From Datnioides undecimradiatus (lineage: Eukaryota > Chordata > Actinopteri > Lobotiformes > Datnioididae), in the NCBI GenBank assembly GCA_008933995.1, contig WARS01000981.1, positions 620,001 to 684,000 of the forward strand: a DNA stretch of 64,000 bases. Direction: 5' to 3'. Shown piece after piece: positions 36,913 to 50,000 of this stretch (position 1 is its first letter; every line of letters begins with the position of its first letter). Made by a program: the position numbers and the translations under genes. Below the pieces are notes generated by a model. It was not told where the DNA came from and did not search any database. It saw nothing but the letters and a program-made list of their open reading frames with translations.

Positions 36913-39900
36913 TCTGAACCACTCCTTTATTTCAGAGATCTCCTTTCTTCATTGCTGTCTGGGTCCCAGTTATGGCGAGCAGGGGTCGCTTCACTTTCAT
37001 TTCCATTCATGTCAGGAAATGAATTGTAATTCCATTGGGCCTTACTGCCTTCAAATCCATCTTTAGGTCAATTTATATGTCATAGTGTGTCTGCAGCCTT
37101 CACAAATCAGGTGAAGAGTCAGCCAATGGGGTGAGATCATTTCGCCTGCAAACCAGTTTGTTCCACAGAACAAGTTCATTGAAGGTTTGGAGACCAGTGG
37201 AACGATCTCACCTAATCTGGCTCAACTTGCTTTCAGTGAAACTACATTTTATGGCTGAATGAGAGAGTAAATACTTCAGTGTACTGTACTGTGCGAGGTT
37301 GTGGTAGTGGACATTAAGAAGGGGATTTCATATGGTTTCCTATCTAAATATTAACCCAAAACAGGGTTTGAGAATTGACTTTGTTGCACTGTTTTGGGAT
37401 CTGTTCTGGGAACTGTTTTGGTGGTCTGACTGATTCGTGTCCACGTCAAAAACCCAACAACGGTGTGTTTGAGCTAAGGGAGGGGCTGTCTTTGGACGCT
37501 GCAGAGATGGTGAGGATCAGACAAACAGTGCATAAAGCCACAGAGCGGACTGCGTCTCGCTGTGCAGATCAAATGAGACACTGACTTCACAACACGCTCT
37601 TATTAACGTCAGTCCATCAGCGTGATGCCCAGTTACAAAGTTAACGAATAAACTGCGTGAGCCGCGGACGGCGCGCAGCACAACCGACAGCACAGGCTCA
37701 TTGTTGAGACAGTGACATGGTTAACCCGACTGACATGATGACATGACATGATTTCAGTTTGTCTGTCAATTCATAAGGCTGAAAAGTAACACAGAGAAAT
37801 ATAATCCATAGAATAATGGACATTATCATGTGTTTACGTCAATGCTCTATATATGTTTCCACCTGAGGTCTACCTGAGAGTCATACCTAACCTGAGGTAT
37901 GACTCTTATGATCTGGTTTTAGACAATCACACTATTAAAGCAGTCCTGCTGTTTGGTGCTCATCAGCAAACAGCAGGCAAATGCAGTGTTTGAAACATAT
38001 TTCCACACTACACACTGTGGAGTGCTACAGAGAGAACTTTCCGTGCTTTGCTAGTTGTTCCGACCATGAATACGGATTGGAATAACTTTTAACTTCTAGA
38101 AGCTGGAGAAACATTCAACTCGTGACTTTAGTAAACATCTCATCTCTTGGTTCTACCTGGCTGACATGTTAAATCCCCCAAATTATTACACGTAAGAGGT
38201 ACAAGCGGAGATATGCTTCACTCACTAAATGACATTTAATCAATAAATAACAAGTCTAATTTGCTTGATGCTGCCTCGGATCACCTGTTTTTAGCACCTT
38301 GACTCTCCTGCATTCCAGCACTTACCTTGCAGCGCGAGGAATAATAACAAATCTAGGGCTGATCACAGTGATCGATCCTCTTTGGGGCAATCAATCAAAG
38401 TCCTCCTCTCTCTCCCCGCACCCCCTCTACCCCTCTCCCCTGCGCTCGGCGCCTTGCATGTCAGTGTGGAAATAAATAAAACGCTGGATGAGCGGTGCAT
38501 GCAAATGCTGTGATGTTTCTGCTGCAGCACAATGTGCCACTATCTCCTCTTATCATGGCTGTTAGCAGACCAGGTGCCAGGTGGTCTCGGAGCACAGGAG
38601 TTAGGATGCTGCACAGACAAGACGGCTACAAGCGGACAAACAAACAGCCCTGATTTATGTGTTTAGAGGAGGAGAGCGGCACTGAAAGGAGATTAGATAA
38701 TTACAGCACGGTGACAGGCAGATTTCATCCTGTCTGGGGGTTTTATATTCCACTGTATCTATTAAATAATGTAGTGCTCCGTGATTGACTTGCTTTCTCT
38801 GGCGCTCTGCCATCATGGATCGAGCCAGCTGAGCCATGATCGATTCTCATGTTAATAGATTGCTTCTGACTGGCAGAGAGGACTTGCTGTAGGCCCTGCT
38901 GTAGGATTACAGCACTGTGCGACCGTTGAAGCTGATGACAGTCTCTTTGGGGCGCACATACCGAAAATGCTAATGATAGGTCGGAGAAGTATTGGAAAAA
39001 GTCTGAGAGTAGTCCAACGCTAGGCTGTAACTCATACACAAGATGAATGTATTTCTAAATGTTCCAGTCAGCGACGGGTTGGGTTTTCCATCTAATAGAT
39101 TAAATTCATAATGAAGACAGAAATAATACAAAGTGACTGGATGTCAATAGAATTGGCAGGAAGCATCAGCTTTAGAAGAAGTAACAAATGATGTGGCAAA
39201 TGTGAAAGAGCGCAGAGAAGGCCGGAGGGGTCAAACCGCATTTAGAATATCCCACTGAACAAAGTGGCTGCTCGGGTCCTCATTTTGAGATCACAATCAT
39301 TCCACACATTCATAGTATTTTTGTAATTCTTTTGTGTGAATCAAGACAGTTAGAGGTCCCATTCTGTTACTTCTCTTATCTGCCGGGCTGACAGTCCTGC
39401 AGAAAAACGGTGGGGAGTGGCTGTTGCCTCGGCTATCACAGGTTGCTTATCAGAGCTGCATTGAATTGAAATGAACCACAGCACCACGGCCATAAATACA
39501 GACAGAGGGCTCCCCCGCGGGCTCTGATTGTGGCTTGTTTGACGGAGCCCGAACGGTTAATGCCTTTCGCACATGATGGCCAAAGGAGAGGTGGGGAAAG
39601 GTCATTCCTTTTTTTTTTTGTGGCAGCTCATCAGTTGGCCGCCGCAGGAATGACACACAGAGGCCGCGTGCAAACAGAACGTACGCAAACAGCAGACAGA
39701 AACCAAAATAAATGTGTTCAAACACTGTTCCGTTATTGACTGTTAAGATTTGTTAGGACGGGCTGTATTGATCAGAAGCGTGGGGAGCTCTGGGTTTTCA
39801 GTGCTCCGATTCTGTATTTTCCTATTTTTATGTTGGAATAACTGATGCAGAAAAAGCGAACACCTTCAGCTTTGTCAAAATGATCATGGATAGATGAAAT

Positions 39901-40908
39901 ATGGACATCAATGTAAAAATAATAACTACACCCAGAAAAACTATAATCTGCAGCGAAGAGACCGAACAAAGAGCTTCCATGTAAAGAGTTGGATGTAGAG
40001 GAACGGAAGGCGGCAGCAAACCATTTTTTTGTTTTTTCTTGTATTCACATGTTACAATGAGGAGAACAATAATAAAAACGTACATCAACACAAATAATAC
40101 TTAAGATGAAGAGCTTATAATAAAGCAAAATACTATAAAATCCAATATATGTGTTGTCAGGAAAGCCTTTGTTTGTACTCACCAGATTTTAAATGGAGGA
40201 CATGTGCAGTCCACATGGCGTTGCCCCAAAGTGCACGCTGGGAAAGTTAAACAGCAGATTTCCATTCCTGTCAGATTGTTGATAAGTGCTAGTTTTTTTT
40301 TCCAGAGGACGCACCCACCTGTTGGACCTGCAGTCACCAGGTAACGACTAATTTGTTATTCATGAAAAAGCCACTTGTATAAAGCCGCCCTCAGACGCAG
40401 CAGCAGCGGCGGCTAAATTGCCCAATTACACTAATGGAAGACCGTCTCTTTGTTCGCAGCAGCCATACTGGCAACGGTGAAGCTGATGGTGGTGGGAGCG
40501 TGTGGGAGGTAAAAAAAAAAAAAAAGTAAAGAAAACAAATGCAAGTGTGCCCACAGAGGCACACACATAGCAATCTTATTGATGTCCGTGTTGGAAGGAG
40601 GCCTCCATTATGCTTCAGAAGGTCTGGATTTGGGCTGAATTACCGTTTGTGTGTTTGAAGGGCTCTGGCAGCGTTGGTAGTGCGCAGGGACGCTGGGGGG
40701 ATTGGATAAAGTGCAAAATGTCACCGAAGCAGCTGGAGAGGGCTAATGAGGCTAGCAGGGGTTGCTATCTCCATCAGTGCATCTCTGGCCTGACTCAGGT
40801 AAAACTGGAGGAAATCATCTGGAATTAAAACCAGCAGCGCTCTCGGGGTCGGCCTCACAGCTCCCTCTCCACCTTCACTTTTTTTCCGCCTCCATTTCCG
40901 CCATCCAA

Positions 40909-40924
40909 TTTTTTTTTTTTTTTT
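40909..40924. repeat. poly-T run (16)
   Basis: Homopolymer following a pyrimidine-rich stretch (40840-40908). Confidence 0.9.
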
Positions 40925-43095
40925 GCTGTGGGTTTAAAGAAGACCTCTTTTGCCCATACCCCTGCATGTCCTGCTGTCTGCTGCTCCCCTGCTCCCGCTA
41001 CAAAAGAGTATTTTGCAGATATTAACATGGTAATGATTGGAGAGGGGCTCCACAGGCAGCTGACCACCGGTTTTTAGTCACGGTCAAGCGAGAGCAAATG
41101 AAATGCTCCCTGCTGGGCCTTGAAGTGAAGAACGGTGTATGTGAGGCTCCACTGTGAGATCCATAGTGCCAAAGCTATATAGCTATTTTGAAAGAAATGT
41201 TGAATATTGCTTGAAAGGTGTGCTGTGCATTCTGCGCTTGCTGTAATTGTTAAAGATGGAGCACAAAACTCATATATATACAAAAAATAGTGTAAAGGTC
41301 TAACACAAATCACATGTCAAAGTTACAGTTATTGCACCTTTAATTGATATTTTACACATGAAATTGTACTTGATTTAAAATAGCATCTTGATTTTCACAG
41401 ACATTATGTGAGAAAGGGACCGATGTTGAGGTAAATGTTTGAGGATTAAAGGTCTTTAAACCCTGCGGTAACACTCCGAGCGCCACTCATCGCTGCTGTG
41501 TAGGCAGGTGCAGAACATACACAATCTCCACGATCAGCTTGTAGATCATCCAGCCATTTAACCTTCATTTCCATACTCAGCCACAGTACACAGCATATGG
41601 CAGAAAATAATTGCAAACGTTCACAGTTTGACCTGAACATATACATTCTGACATTCTCGCGTGTCCCGCTGTCCTAGAGCTACAACCTTAACAAGCACTT
41701 GTGTAATACGACGGCGCGAGTCCACCCGCAGCCTGCTCATCAGATGACAGGAAGCTGTTTCTTTAATAATCTGAAAAAGACACAACTTCAGCTCTCCCTG
41801 CAATCTGCCACCGGTCCTTGAATGTCTAAATAAAGAAATTATAATTCTGGAGCAGCTTCACCGCAGTTGCCATGATGCTTTATAATTGGCAAGTGTACCA
41901 ACGGGCCTCATGTGACACACGCTCTCTTCATTAACATTCCCAGCTCATATTGGTTTAATATCATCCCAGTGCTGCGATGGCGATCCTCGCGCAGCCGCTC
42001 TGAAGTCCAGGCCTCTAGTTTTATGGCTATTGCTGCGCAGCAGATGAAATCCAATTAAGGCAATGAAATCAAATTAAGGCAGCTACATCTGGATATGCTA
42101 ATTTCTAACTAGTTTGCTGCTAAATCTAATTCTTTCCCAAAGGTCATTTTTTGACATGCCTGTAGCGTGTTGCCGTACATTTCTCCAGTGGCTCCCCGAG
42201 GACGCCTTTGTGGGAAGTAATTTGGCAAAGCGCTGGGTTTTTATTGGCTAAATTTCAATTAAATACAATTACAACCTGTTTTTGGTAATTGAATGACACA
42301 AACGGCAGCTCTGTGTACGTCGGAGTGTGGTCTCACATATGGCAGCTTTATGCGTGTTATGCATCTGCCGCATCTGCTCACGTGCATGAAACTGCGCACC
42401 ACGAGAAGGGAGAGCGCTTCACTGTGCTGCTAAGAATTTGCATACATCAACAAATGACACTAGCTCTCTTACGTCATATTGCTGTTAGTTGTTGTTTTGC
42501 GTATTTGCATACATGCTGTGATTAGTACTTTTCATTGTGCACATGCTCAATTTGGGCCTAACACTGAAAATGGATTAAAGATTAATGCGGTACGTCTCTT
42601 CTGTGCACATGTTGACAGATACTGTACATACAAATACACTTGAATCCAAACCAAAATAGCAAAAAGATGTGTGTGCAGCACTTTGGTGTTGCTCCAGGCC
42701 TGAGTCACTATCCATCCCCCTTCAGGAGAGACAGGCAGACAGAGGAGGAGAAGAGGAGGCTCTGTAAGAATGAAATATTAATGCCTTCTCTCTTGGTCGC
42801 TGGCCTTACAAGGTCATCTGCTCGCTTTTCATTGTTGGAAAACAGCCTGACGGCTGAGGCAATTGAAACTGAAGAGATTTCCACCTTGTCCTCACACAAA
42901 TTAAACCAAGGAAGCCATGACTCTTTGTTGCGTGACCTCGGTACACATTGTTACCTGCAGGGAAAGAGGGAGGGGAAGAGCTGGACGCAGGGGAGAGAGG
43001 GAGGGAGGAGACAGAGGAGAGCTGTACCTTCATTTGTTTGCTGCTGTGTCTGCGACATGCCTGTCATACACGGGTGTTGCATTATGAGGTCTGCC

Positions 43096-43098
<3 letters not shown>

Positions 43099-43129
<31 letters not shown>

Positions 43130-43154
43130 TGTGTGTGTGTGAGAGAGAGGGAGG
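43099..43154. repeat. compound (GT)n(GA)n microsatellite
   Basis: About 20 GT units with one AT interruption, passing into GAGAGAGAGGGAGG. Confidence 0.95.
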
Positions 43155-43304
43155 AGTTCTGTATGTTGGAGTGGTTTATGTGAGTCGTCTCCCCCATGTT
43201 GAAGGACAGACACAATCAATAGAAGCAATCAATGTTGCATGAAGGCTGGAGGGAAGACAGTTCCTGAGGTCCCCCTATTTTTGTCTGCTGTACTACACAC
43301 AGAT

Positions 43305-43324
43305 ACACACACACACACACACAC
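43305..43324. repeat. (AC)10 microsatellite
   Basis: Complementary in sense to the GT run 150 bases upstream, so the two could pair as an inverted repeat. Confidence 0.9.
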
Positions 43325-44920
43325 ATACAGTAAAATCTCCCAGGGTTCAAAGCAGCTCAGGCAGTGGTATCTCTGTACACAAACGGCTGTTCTTCACCCA
43401 CATCTACAGCAGCACGTCTTTGTGGGGATGCTCGCATTTGCCTTCATATCTAACCACAACCATTTCCCTTCATTTGTCTCCCACGATGCCTTTCATCATC
43501 CCTACCTGTGTGCGCACAGAACGATAACCCAAAACCAAGAGCTGATTACAGCAGAAGCAACATGGCCCACTGTTCTGCTGGTCACTGGTCGCCCACTGCA
43601 CAGCAGCGAGGCTGTGAAGTTGACAGGATTAGCTAACAAGCAGGCAGCACAATGATTGTCGCTGCAGCTCACCCATGCAACATCAGCTGATTACACATTA
43701 TTAACTCTGTAAAACACATGAATGATGAAGACAAGACATTCGCAGTTAATTATGAAATTACTGAACCGTGTGAGGAACAAGCTTTTTGAAATACCCCTCC
43801 GCATCAAAGAGGCGTGCAGAGATGCTGTTTATTGTCTCCTGTCTCTGCACGTCGTTTCTTCCCTGTTAGTGGCTCAGCTTCTGTTAGACCCAACAAAACA
43901 TCTCAACTAACTGGATTGTGCAGACAGAAAATGATCTCGCAGTGAGACTGACGACTGCAGGCTGCTGCTTTTTGTGTTCATACCTGTGTAATTAACATGC
44001 AAACTAAGAGAGAACAATGCAAAGTCATACCTCTGCCAGGGATGCACAGTTCTATACATGTGTTAGGTTTTAATTACATAAAGCAGGCTGAAGTAAGTTC
44101 ATGAAGATGAAACATGTTTCCCTGCAGAGACGTAAGCTTAACTCACATCTGCATTCCAGTCAGCCAACACGTGGAGCGGAGCAGCGATGTGAATGCAGAA
44201 CATGTACAGCGCTGATGTCTGTGTCTGGTCTCTGATCAGAGTCAGCGCAACAGGGAGTGATGACGGAGTCTGCAGGTGGGATGCAGGTGGACTGGGTGAA
44301 ATGGTGTGAGAACATCGGCTGTGGAACACCGCATGACCCCACTCAGCTCGATTCCAGGGCTCTGTGGTGTCACGGTGATAAGAAGTTGTATTTTGTTGTT
44401 TGTGTTACGATATTTTTTGAGTATCAGCCAATACCAAGAATGGTCTAGTATTTATTTTTTATTAAATCTATATACTGTATAATGTGTTTATTCTTATATT
44501 ACATGTTTTGTGTAATATCAGCTGTAGCACCAATACTGCGAGAGAAGATGCAGGACAATTACAAATAAGTCAGGGGGTGCTGGCAGGGACATGTGGGCCA
44601 TTCTATGTGCCTGATAATCTGTCAGTGAGAGGTGAGCAGCTGCAGGCATGGCAGTTCAACAGCACAACGTAATGTAAGAGGCCTAATGAAGCTAATGCAG
44701 TCTAATAACACAGCTATACTGCATTAAATCCACCTTTCATTAATATTTGAATGTTCTGCTTTGGTATTCATGAATGAGGGCAGGTTGAATAACAGGAGCA
44801 CAAGCTAAATCCTCCACAATGATCACACAGATCGATCAGCACCAAGTAAGACAGGATTTAACCTTTATGAAAGTATCATTTCAGAGCAGAGATGTATAGG
44901 ACTGCATTCGTTTTTGCTAC

Positions 44921-44950
44921 GTGTACCTAATAAACTGGCTGCTGAGAATA
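44921..44950 (+). repeat. remnant of a widespread vertebrate repeat end
   Basis: The motif GTGTACCTAATAAACTGGC closely matches the GTGTACCTAATAAAGTGGCC terminus that recurs in fish and other vertebrate interspersed repeats, as I remember it. Only about 30 bases are recognisable. Confidence 0.35.
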
Positions 44951-46944
44951 TGTTGCAGTGAGAGAAGAGAACATCATGTAGGTGCGGCAGCAGACTTGGC
45001 ATCCAGCTTATTAGTGCTCCATTCCATATGGAATCCACACCTGGACCTGGATCCAGAACAATAAACCAGTGACACGTTCATCGGTCTGTGAGCCAACCTC
45101 CTATTAATTTCACTAAATCTGTTCACACGTATTCCAGCTAAAACGACACAGTACCTGCTGCAGGTTACATCCTGAACCACTTCATGTCTTCAGATGTTCC
45201 ACACTTCCCAGCTAACTTGTCAGTGTAGTTCGCCCTCTTCGCTTTAACCTCCTGAAACATTTTAGGTCGACTGTTAATCCAAACTTGCCTTCAGATGCAC
45301 GTTATTACTAGAACTGAGCTGTAAACACAAGACAATAATAACACCCACCAACATGGAAATGGGCTGTAAACAGCAGGGGCTGACATGAGGAGACAGATGA
45401 ACATACCAGATGAGAAAAGCATGTCTGCTCCCTCAGATGAGGACGTACTCTGCTCACAGTGTTTATCCACTGCAGGCTGAGAGAAGAAACAAGTCGGACT
45501 TCTGTCTGCTTGAAAAATGAGAATGTAAAATGTGACGGGGCACCTTTGCTCGTCAGCTTTAATAATTCACCAGTTGAGACTTTGAAAGCTTTTATGGACC
45601 ACAACATTAATTTGGATCAAAAGATGAAAGCGAGATCTCTGTCTTGAAATGGTGTTGCTCTGCTTGATGCTATATTATGCTTGGCACATGAAGATATATC
45701 GTGTCTTATCTTGGTATCGACGACTTCTCGCACCGGCGTCTCAAAACAAAATGATGAGCGTTCACTGTCGCACTGCACTGCTGCGTGTCTCTGCATTGCT
45801 GCGATATGTCTCTGCATGCATTAAATGGAGTGCAGGTTGGGTTCATTTCAGCAGAGTGAGTCATTTGAAGGCAAGCGGCAGAGAAAACAAATCAGGCGAG
45901 GCGGCGACTACGAGGCTTTTTCTGGTTCACAGTCACATCGGTGGCCTTTGGTGCCACTGAGCTCTTCAGTTTTCCACATTTCCAGACAAATGATACTCAA
46001 AAGCTTACTTCCACTCCCACGTAATTAACACATTTTTACTGCACCAGCCTTCAATATTCCAAACCACTTCAGGCAACGTGCCCATGCAATTTCAGGCCGA
46101 CACGAGCGGAGGCGGTGAGGGGAAGAGCTTTGTGAGACAGCTCTCTGATGTTGCTGCAGAGCGTTTTGCAGAGCTTTATTAGATTTAGTTGTTGAGCGTA
46201 CAGACTGTGAAAATGGGCCGCTTGATGAGCTCAACGCCGGTGCCGCCTCCCCCACCGCGCATGACATCCACCTCGTCTCCTAATATCTCAATCCCGACTC
46301 AACAAGGTACCCCCCCACCCAAATCCTGCTGTACAAGACGTTTTTTGTCGGACATTGATTTTGTTACATCTTGTTAATTACACCCCATCCACCCCTCACC
46401 ACTAATGGTTTGAGCAATTAGCTGAAAAAGGAGTGAATTTGTTTGGCGACGCAAACTGAAATTAAAAAGCACAATCACTTTCTGTTGCACACGACAGCAG
46501 GAGCCGAGTCCGCTGCGAGCTGATTGAGGTGCTGGTGGATGGGATCAAAAGACATCTGAAATTCCTCAGAGGAAGGATTTCATGTGCACAGACAATGGAC
46601 ACACAACAAGCTTTTAACACTGTGTGTGTAAAGGTTCTTTCATTGCGTGGTGTGGTTTGATAAAGATTAGGAACAATCAAGTCTTTGGGGGGGGGTCGTT
46701 TGAGGCCACAAGGACTTTGAGGAAAGCAGCCCCAAAGACACCTGGGACAAATTGCAGTAACTGCCTGGTTAAACTTGTGAGTATCAGTGAAAATGCATTA
46801 GTGGCCCACGCAATTAAAACGATGCTACTTCAACAGAGCTGTTCATCCATTTGACACCTTTAATCTCCCAAAATCTGCTGCACTGGTGTAAAGATAAGAG
46901 CCGAAGCAGTGGAACGTGCTGTAATCATCGCAGGCGTGCTGTGA

Positions 46945-47068
46945 CGTACGACAGGGACTCGACGGGGATGCGTTCAAGGTCACTTGAGCGGGCTGGATTC
47001 TTGCTGACACAAGAGTTGAGCGAGGGTTATCAGAGTGAACGATAACACCTTAACCACCAGACCACGTT
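46945..47068 (-). repeat. degenerate tRNA-derived SINE-like sequence
   Basis: On the minus strand the stretch begins GTGGTCTGGTGGTTAAGG, an A-box-like tRNA head. A possible 6 bp stem GTTATC/GATAAC follows, then AATCCAGCCCGCTCAAGTGACC and GCATCCCC. These are close to the B-box exit and body of a fish tRNA-derived SINE type as I remember it. The B box itself is eroded. The family assignment is from memory. Confidence 0.4.
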
Positions 47069-50000
47069 ATTTTCCTCCAATACTTTTCATTTTATGATTT
47101 AACACCAAAAGCCTCCAGGCTTCGCTTCAGTGACACGTTGCTGATAGGAGGCGGGTTCCTCTGGCTCCTGGTGGGAGAGCTTTTAAGATTCCTGAGTAAT
47201 TATTAGAGTGTTCATAGCCACGATAATATTAAAGGTAATTTAGAGGCATGCCTTCTGTTGAATGGTGGTCCCACCCACTGTGTTTACAGAAGGCAGACCC
47301 CAGAATTAGACATTTCCTGAGTGACTAGCTGAGGCACTGTCAGTGGGAACTACCAGCATGCAGGAAAACACTGTAAACACACAGAATGCAAATACAATGG
47401 GCCCCTTTATCTTTATACTTAAGATAATTACTGGTATGTTTTGCAGCTGAGCCGGCCTCCTTATTTAGCAATTTGGCTAAATAGATGTTAATGATTGCAA
47501 TCTCTCAAACATGCATTTATAAGGTTAAAACAAGCAGTTCAGACTTTTGCAAACCCAAACCCGAGCACATAAAGAATGACATGTCCCCTTTGTGAGGCAC
47601 AGGTGCAACTACCCCAAGCAGTGCCCATACATAAAAGCGTCCACCCCTTCAGGCGAGCTGAGACGACACAGGGCGACCACTCATCCAACCTCCAGCTAGC
47701 GCAGTGGAGTAACTGGTGGAGGCATAGTTGGAGGGGGAAAACAAAGGGGAGGTGGTTTGTGTTGTGAAAAAGATAATTGCATCTTTTAATTGAATCCCCG
47801 GAGCATTGAAATGCTTGCAGGGTGATTGGAATCAAACACCCTCAGCCTTTCTTCTCGCCTCTTCCGTAAACTAGAGCAATGAGCTTGTGGTAAATTCAGA
47901 TCCGTCTTATTTCTGTGTCTCATCTTTGCCCTCGATCGTCGCGTTCTTCATCGGTTTGTACGTTTGCTCACGCCTCCCTTCTCCCCCGTCTTCTCTGCTG
48001 CCACCCGCTCTCCTCCCTCCTCTATTTTCTCCGCGTGTGTGCGTCTCTTTGTTGTTTACTCGTCTGCGCTGTCATGTCCCAATCTATCGCAGAGCAACAA
48101 GTCAAACTGCCTTCTCACATTCTCTTCTCCTTTGTCTTTCTTGCTTTCTCCTTTCTCCCTTCCCGGTGTTTCCTTCCCCCTCGCTTCACTCTTCCTCCTT
48201 CCCACTCAGTTCAGGCCTAATTAGGGAGATTCCTCTCTGATCAATAGACCCTCCTCATGGGAGCACAAGAGGCAGCAGCCCAGAATGACGGCACGCGTGT
48301 GTGTGTATGTGTGTCTGTGTGTGCACATGCATGCAGAGTGGGGTGTCAGAGGTTTGTGTTGAACCTGCTTAGCAAACAGATACTGTATGCATGCACACAC
48401 ACACCCCCCTGTGTTCTCCCCTTTTATTCCACACACAGTTTCATTCTTGCAATCAATGACAAAACATTATTTCTGTTCATGTCTGCATCAACTAACATGC
48501 AATATGTTTACTGACGACTGGACGCAACTGTCTCATTGGCTCAGCATTTGCAGTGCAAACGTGCTGATACTGCAGCACACTCAGGCGCAAAGCAGTTTAC
48601 CTGTGGTTGTATTTATACGGAGCTACGCTTATTGTGCTTCATGGGGCAGTTAAGGGAGAAACAACTGCATGATAATGATGATGTTATGAGGCTGAAATGT
48701 GATGATTCACATTTGGCTGCGCGTTCCATCCACTGTTTGTGTGGTGGTCCTCCTGTGAACTTGCCAACACGCTTCACGCTGGCCCCTCGGAGGAATTCAG
48801 CTTGGCATTTGTATACAAATCTATTTTACAAGTGTGTGGGTAGATTGTCGTGAATTGTGATTGCACAGCTTCAAATACATTCCTGCATCCCATAACCTCA
48901 CCCAGACAAAGCTTGCCACTCTCACTGTACCCGTAATTAACAATACATTTCTGCTAATTTCCCTTTTTAAAGCTGACGAGGGACAGAGTCTGCCTCAAGG
49001 TCACAGCGGTGGCAGTATATTAAAATTTAATCGCAGTCATACACAGATTTAAAGCGAGCAGTGTGGGGAATTAAGCAGCCAAGGAAAATCATAAAAGCGA
49101 GGCTGCGTCTAATGAGTCAGGAGTGAATGATGTGAGCGTGTTTTGTCGTGCCAGTGATGTGAGAGCAGAGGGCCCAGGGCCTGGGGCCATGTGGGGCTCC
49201 AAATTTGACAATCACACTCGGCGCTGCGGCCACAGGCGCTCTCCCTTTGCCGCTGTCAAAGAATACGTTTATGTGTGCGTCGCGTGTGGCTCCCCCCCCC
49301 CCTTTTTTTTTAAGAAATCCCTCATAATCTTGTTGGAAAACAACAGCCAATTAAAATAACTGCAATCTGTATGCATAAGCCTCCGCCAGTTTATCCAGGG
49401 AGCCTTCTGAAAGTACAAGGTTTCAATATACAATGTGTTTGGGCTCAGCTGTGAGGACGCATTAGCTGTGCGCGGCGTCAGGGAGACAGTTAAACAAAGC
49501 TAGAAAAACTAGCCACTGTACCCAGGCTCCAGAGAGCTGCAGTCCCAAACGGCTCCTTAGCTATTCTGGATAGAATAAACTCAGCCCCGGCTCAATTAGT
49601 GAAGACAGTTGGATACAGTATATTTGGTTATACATATATCACAAATGTGAACTTCGGTCACTTGTTTTTGTAATCTGTCATTTGTTTGTCACATGACATC
49701 ACAGATATCACATCGCGGCACCTAATCAAACATGCTTCACATGTAATTCAGTGATTATCATGTGTTTTGCATGCATGCATGTGTGTTCAGGTGAACGCAT
49801 GCAGGGGCCATTTAAAATGAATATCATATTTTTTACAGTTTTATCTCATCACATGAATCGCTTTTGTATTCGACCTGTCCCAGAGTGTGTGTGTGAGCAT
49901 GTATGTGTGCGTGCCTGTGTGAGTGTGTGTGTGTGTGCTGTTGCCTCTTTGCCCTGGCGTCTTTAGGCTGATTACTACAAAGCCTGAGGGGAGTACACCA

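Larger units (their letters stand above)
24781..44920 (+). other. robo3 intron 1, central part: no genes seen
   Basis: Non-coding. It contains the two diverged repeat copies at 24.7-25.0 and 26.4-26.6 kb, three CTCF-like motifs (about 25648, 25935 and 26989), poly-T runs (30750-30766 and 40909-40924), a perfect 12 bp-stem hairpin (37877-37906), an RE1-half-like motif (39478-39492) and microsatellites at 36890-36912, 43099-43140 and 43305-43324. I looked for Ig-domain coding sequence expected of robo3 exon 2 and found none. Confidence 0.55.

Noticed and set aside
42640..43242. A 200-codon + strand ORF
   Set aside because: Its last third is translated GT microsatellite and the rest has no recognisable domain; its length is plausible by chance in this composition.
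46189..46377. ORF with a poly-proline segment (PVPPPPPRM)
   Set aside because: Only 62 codons, no conserved context, and the proline run comes from a C-rich stretch; no splice signals frame it convincingly.
47915..48240. Leucine/proline/serine-rich ORFs in three + strand frames
   Set aside because: Three frames are open at once because the strand is C/T-rich and lacks stop codons; none looks like a real protein.
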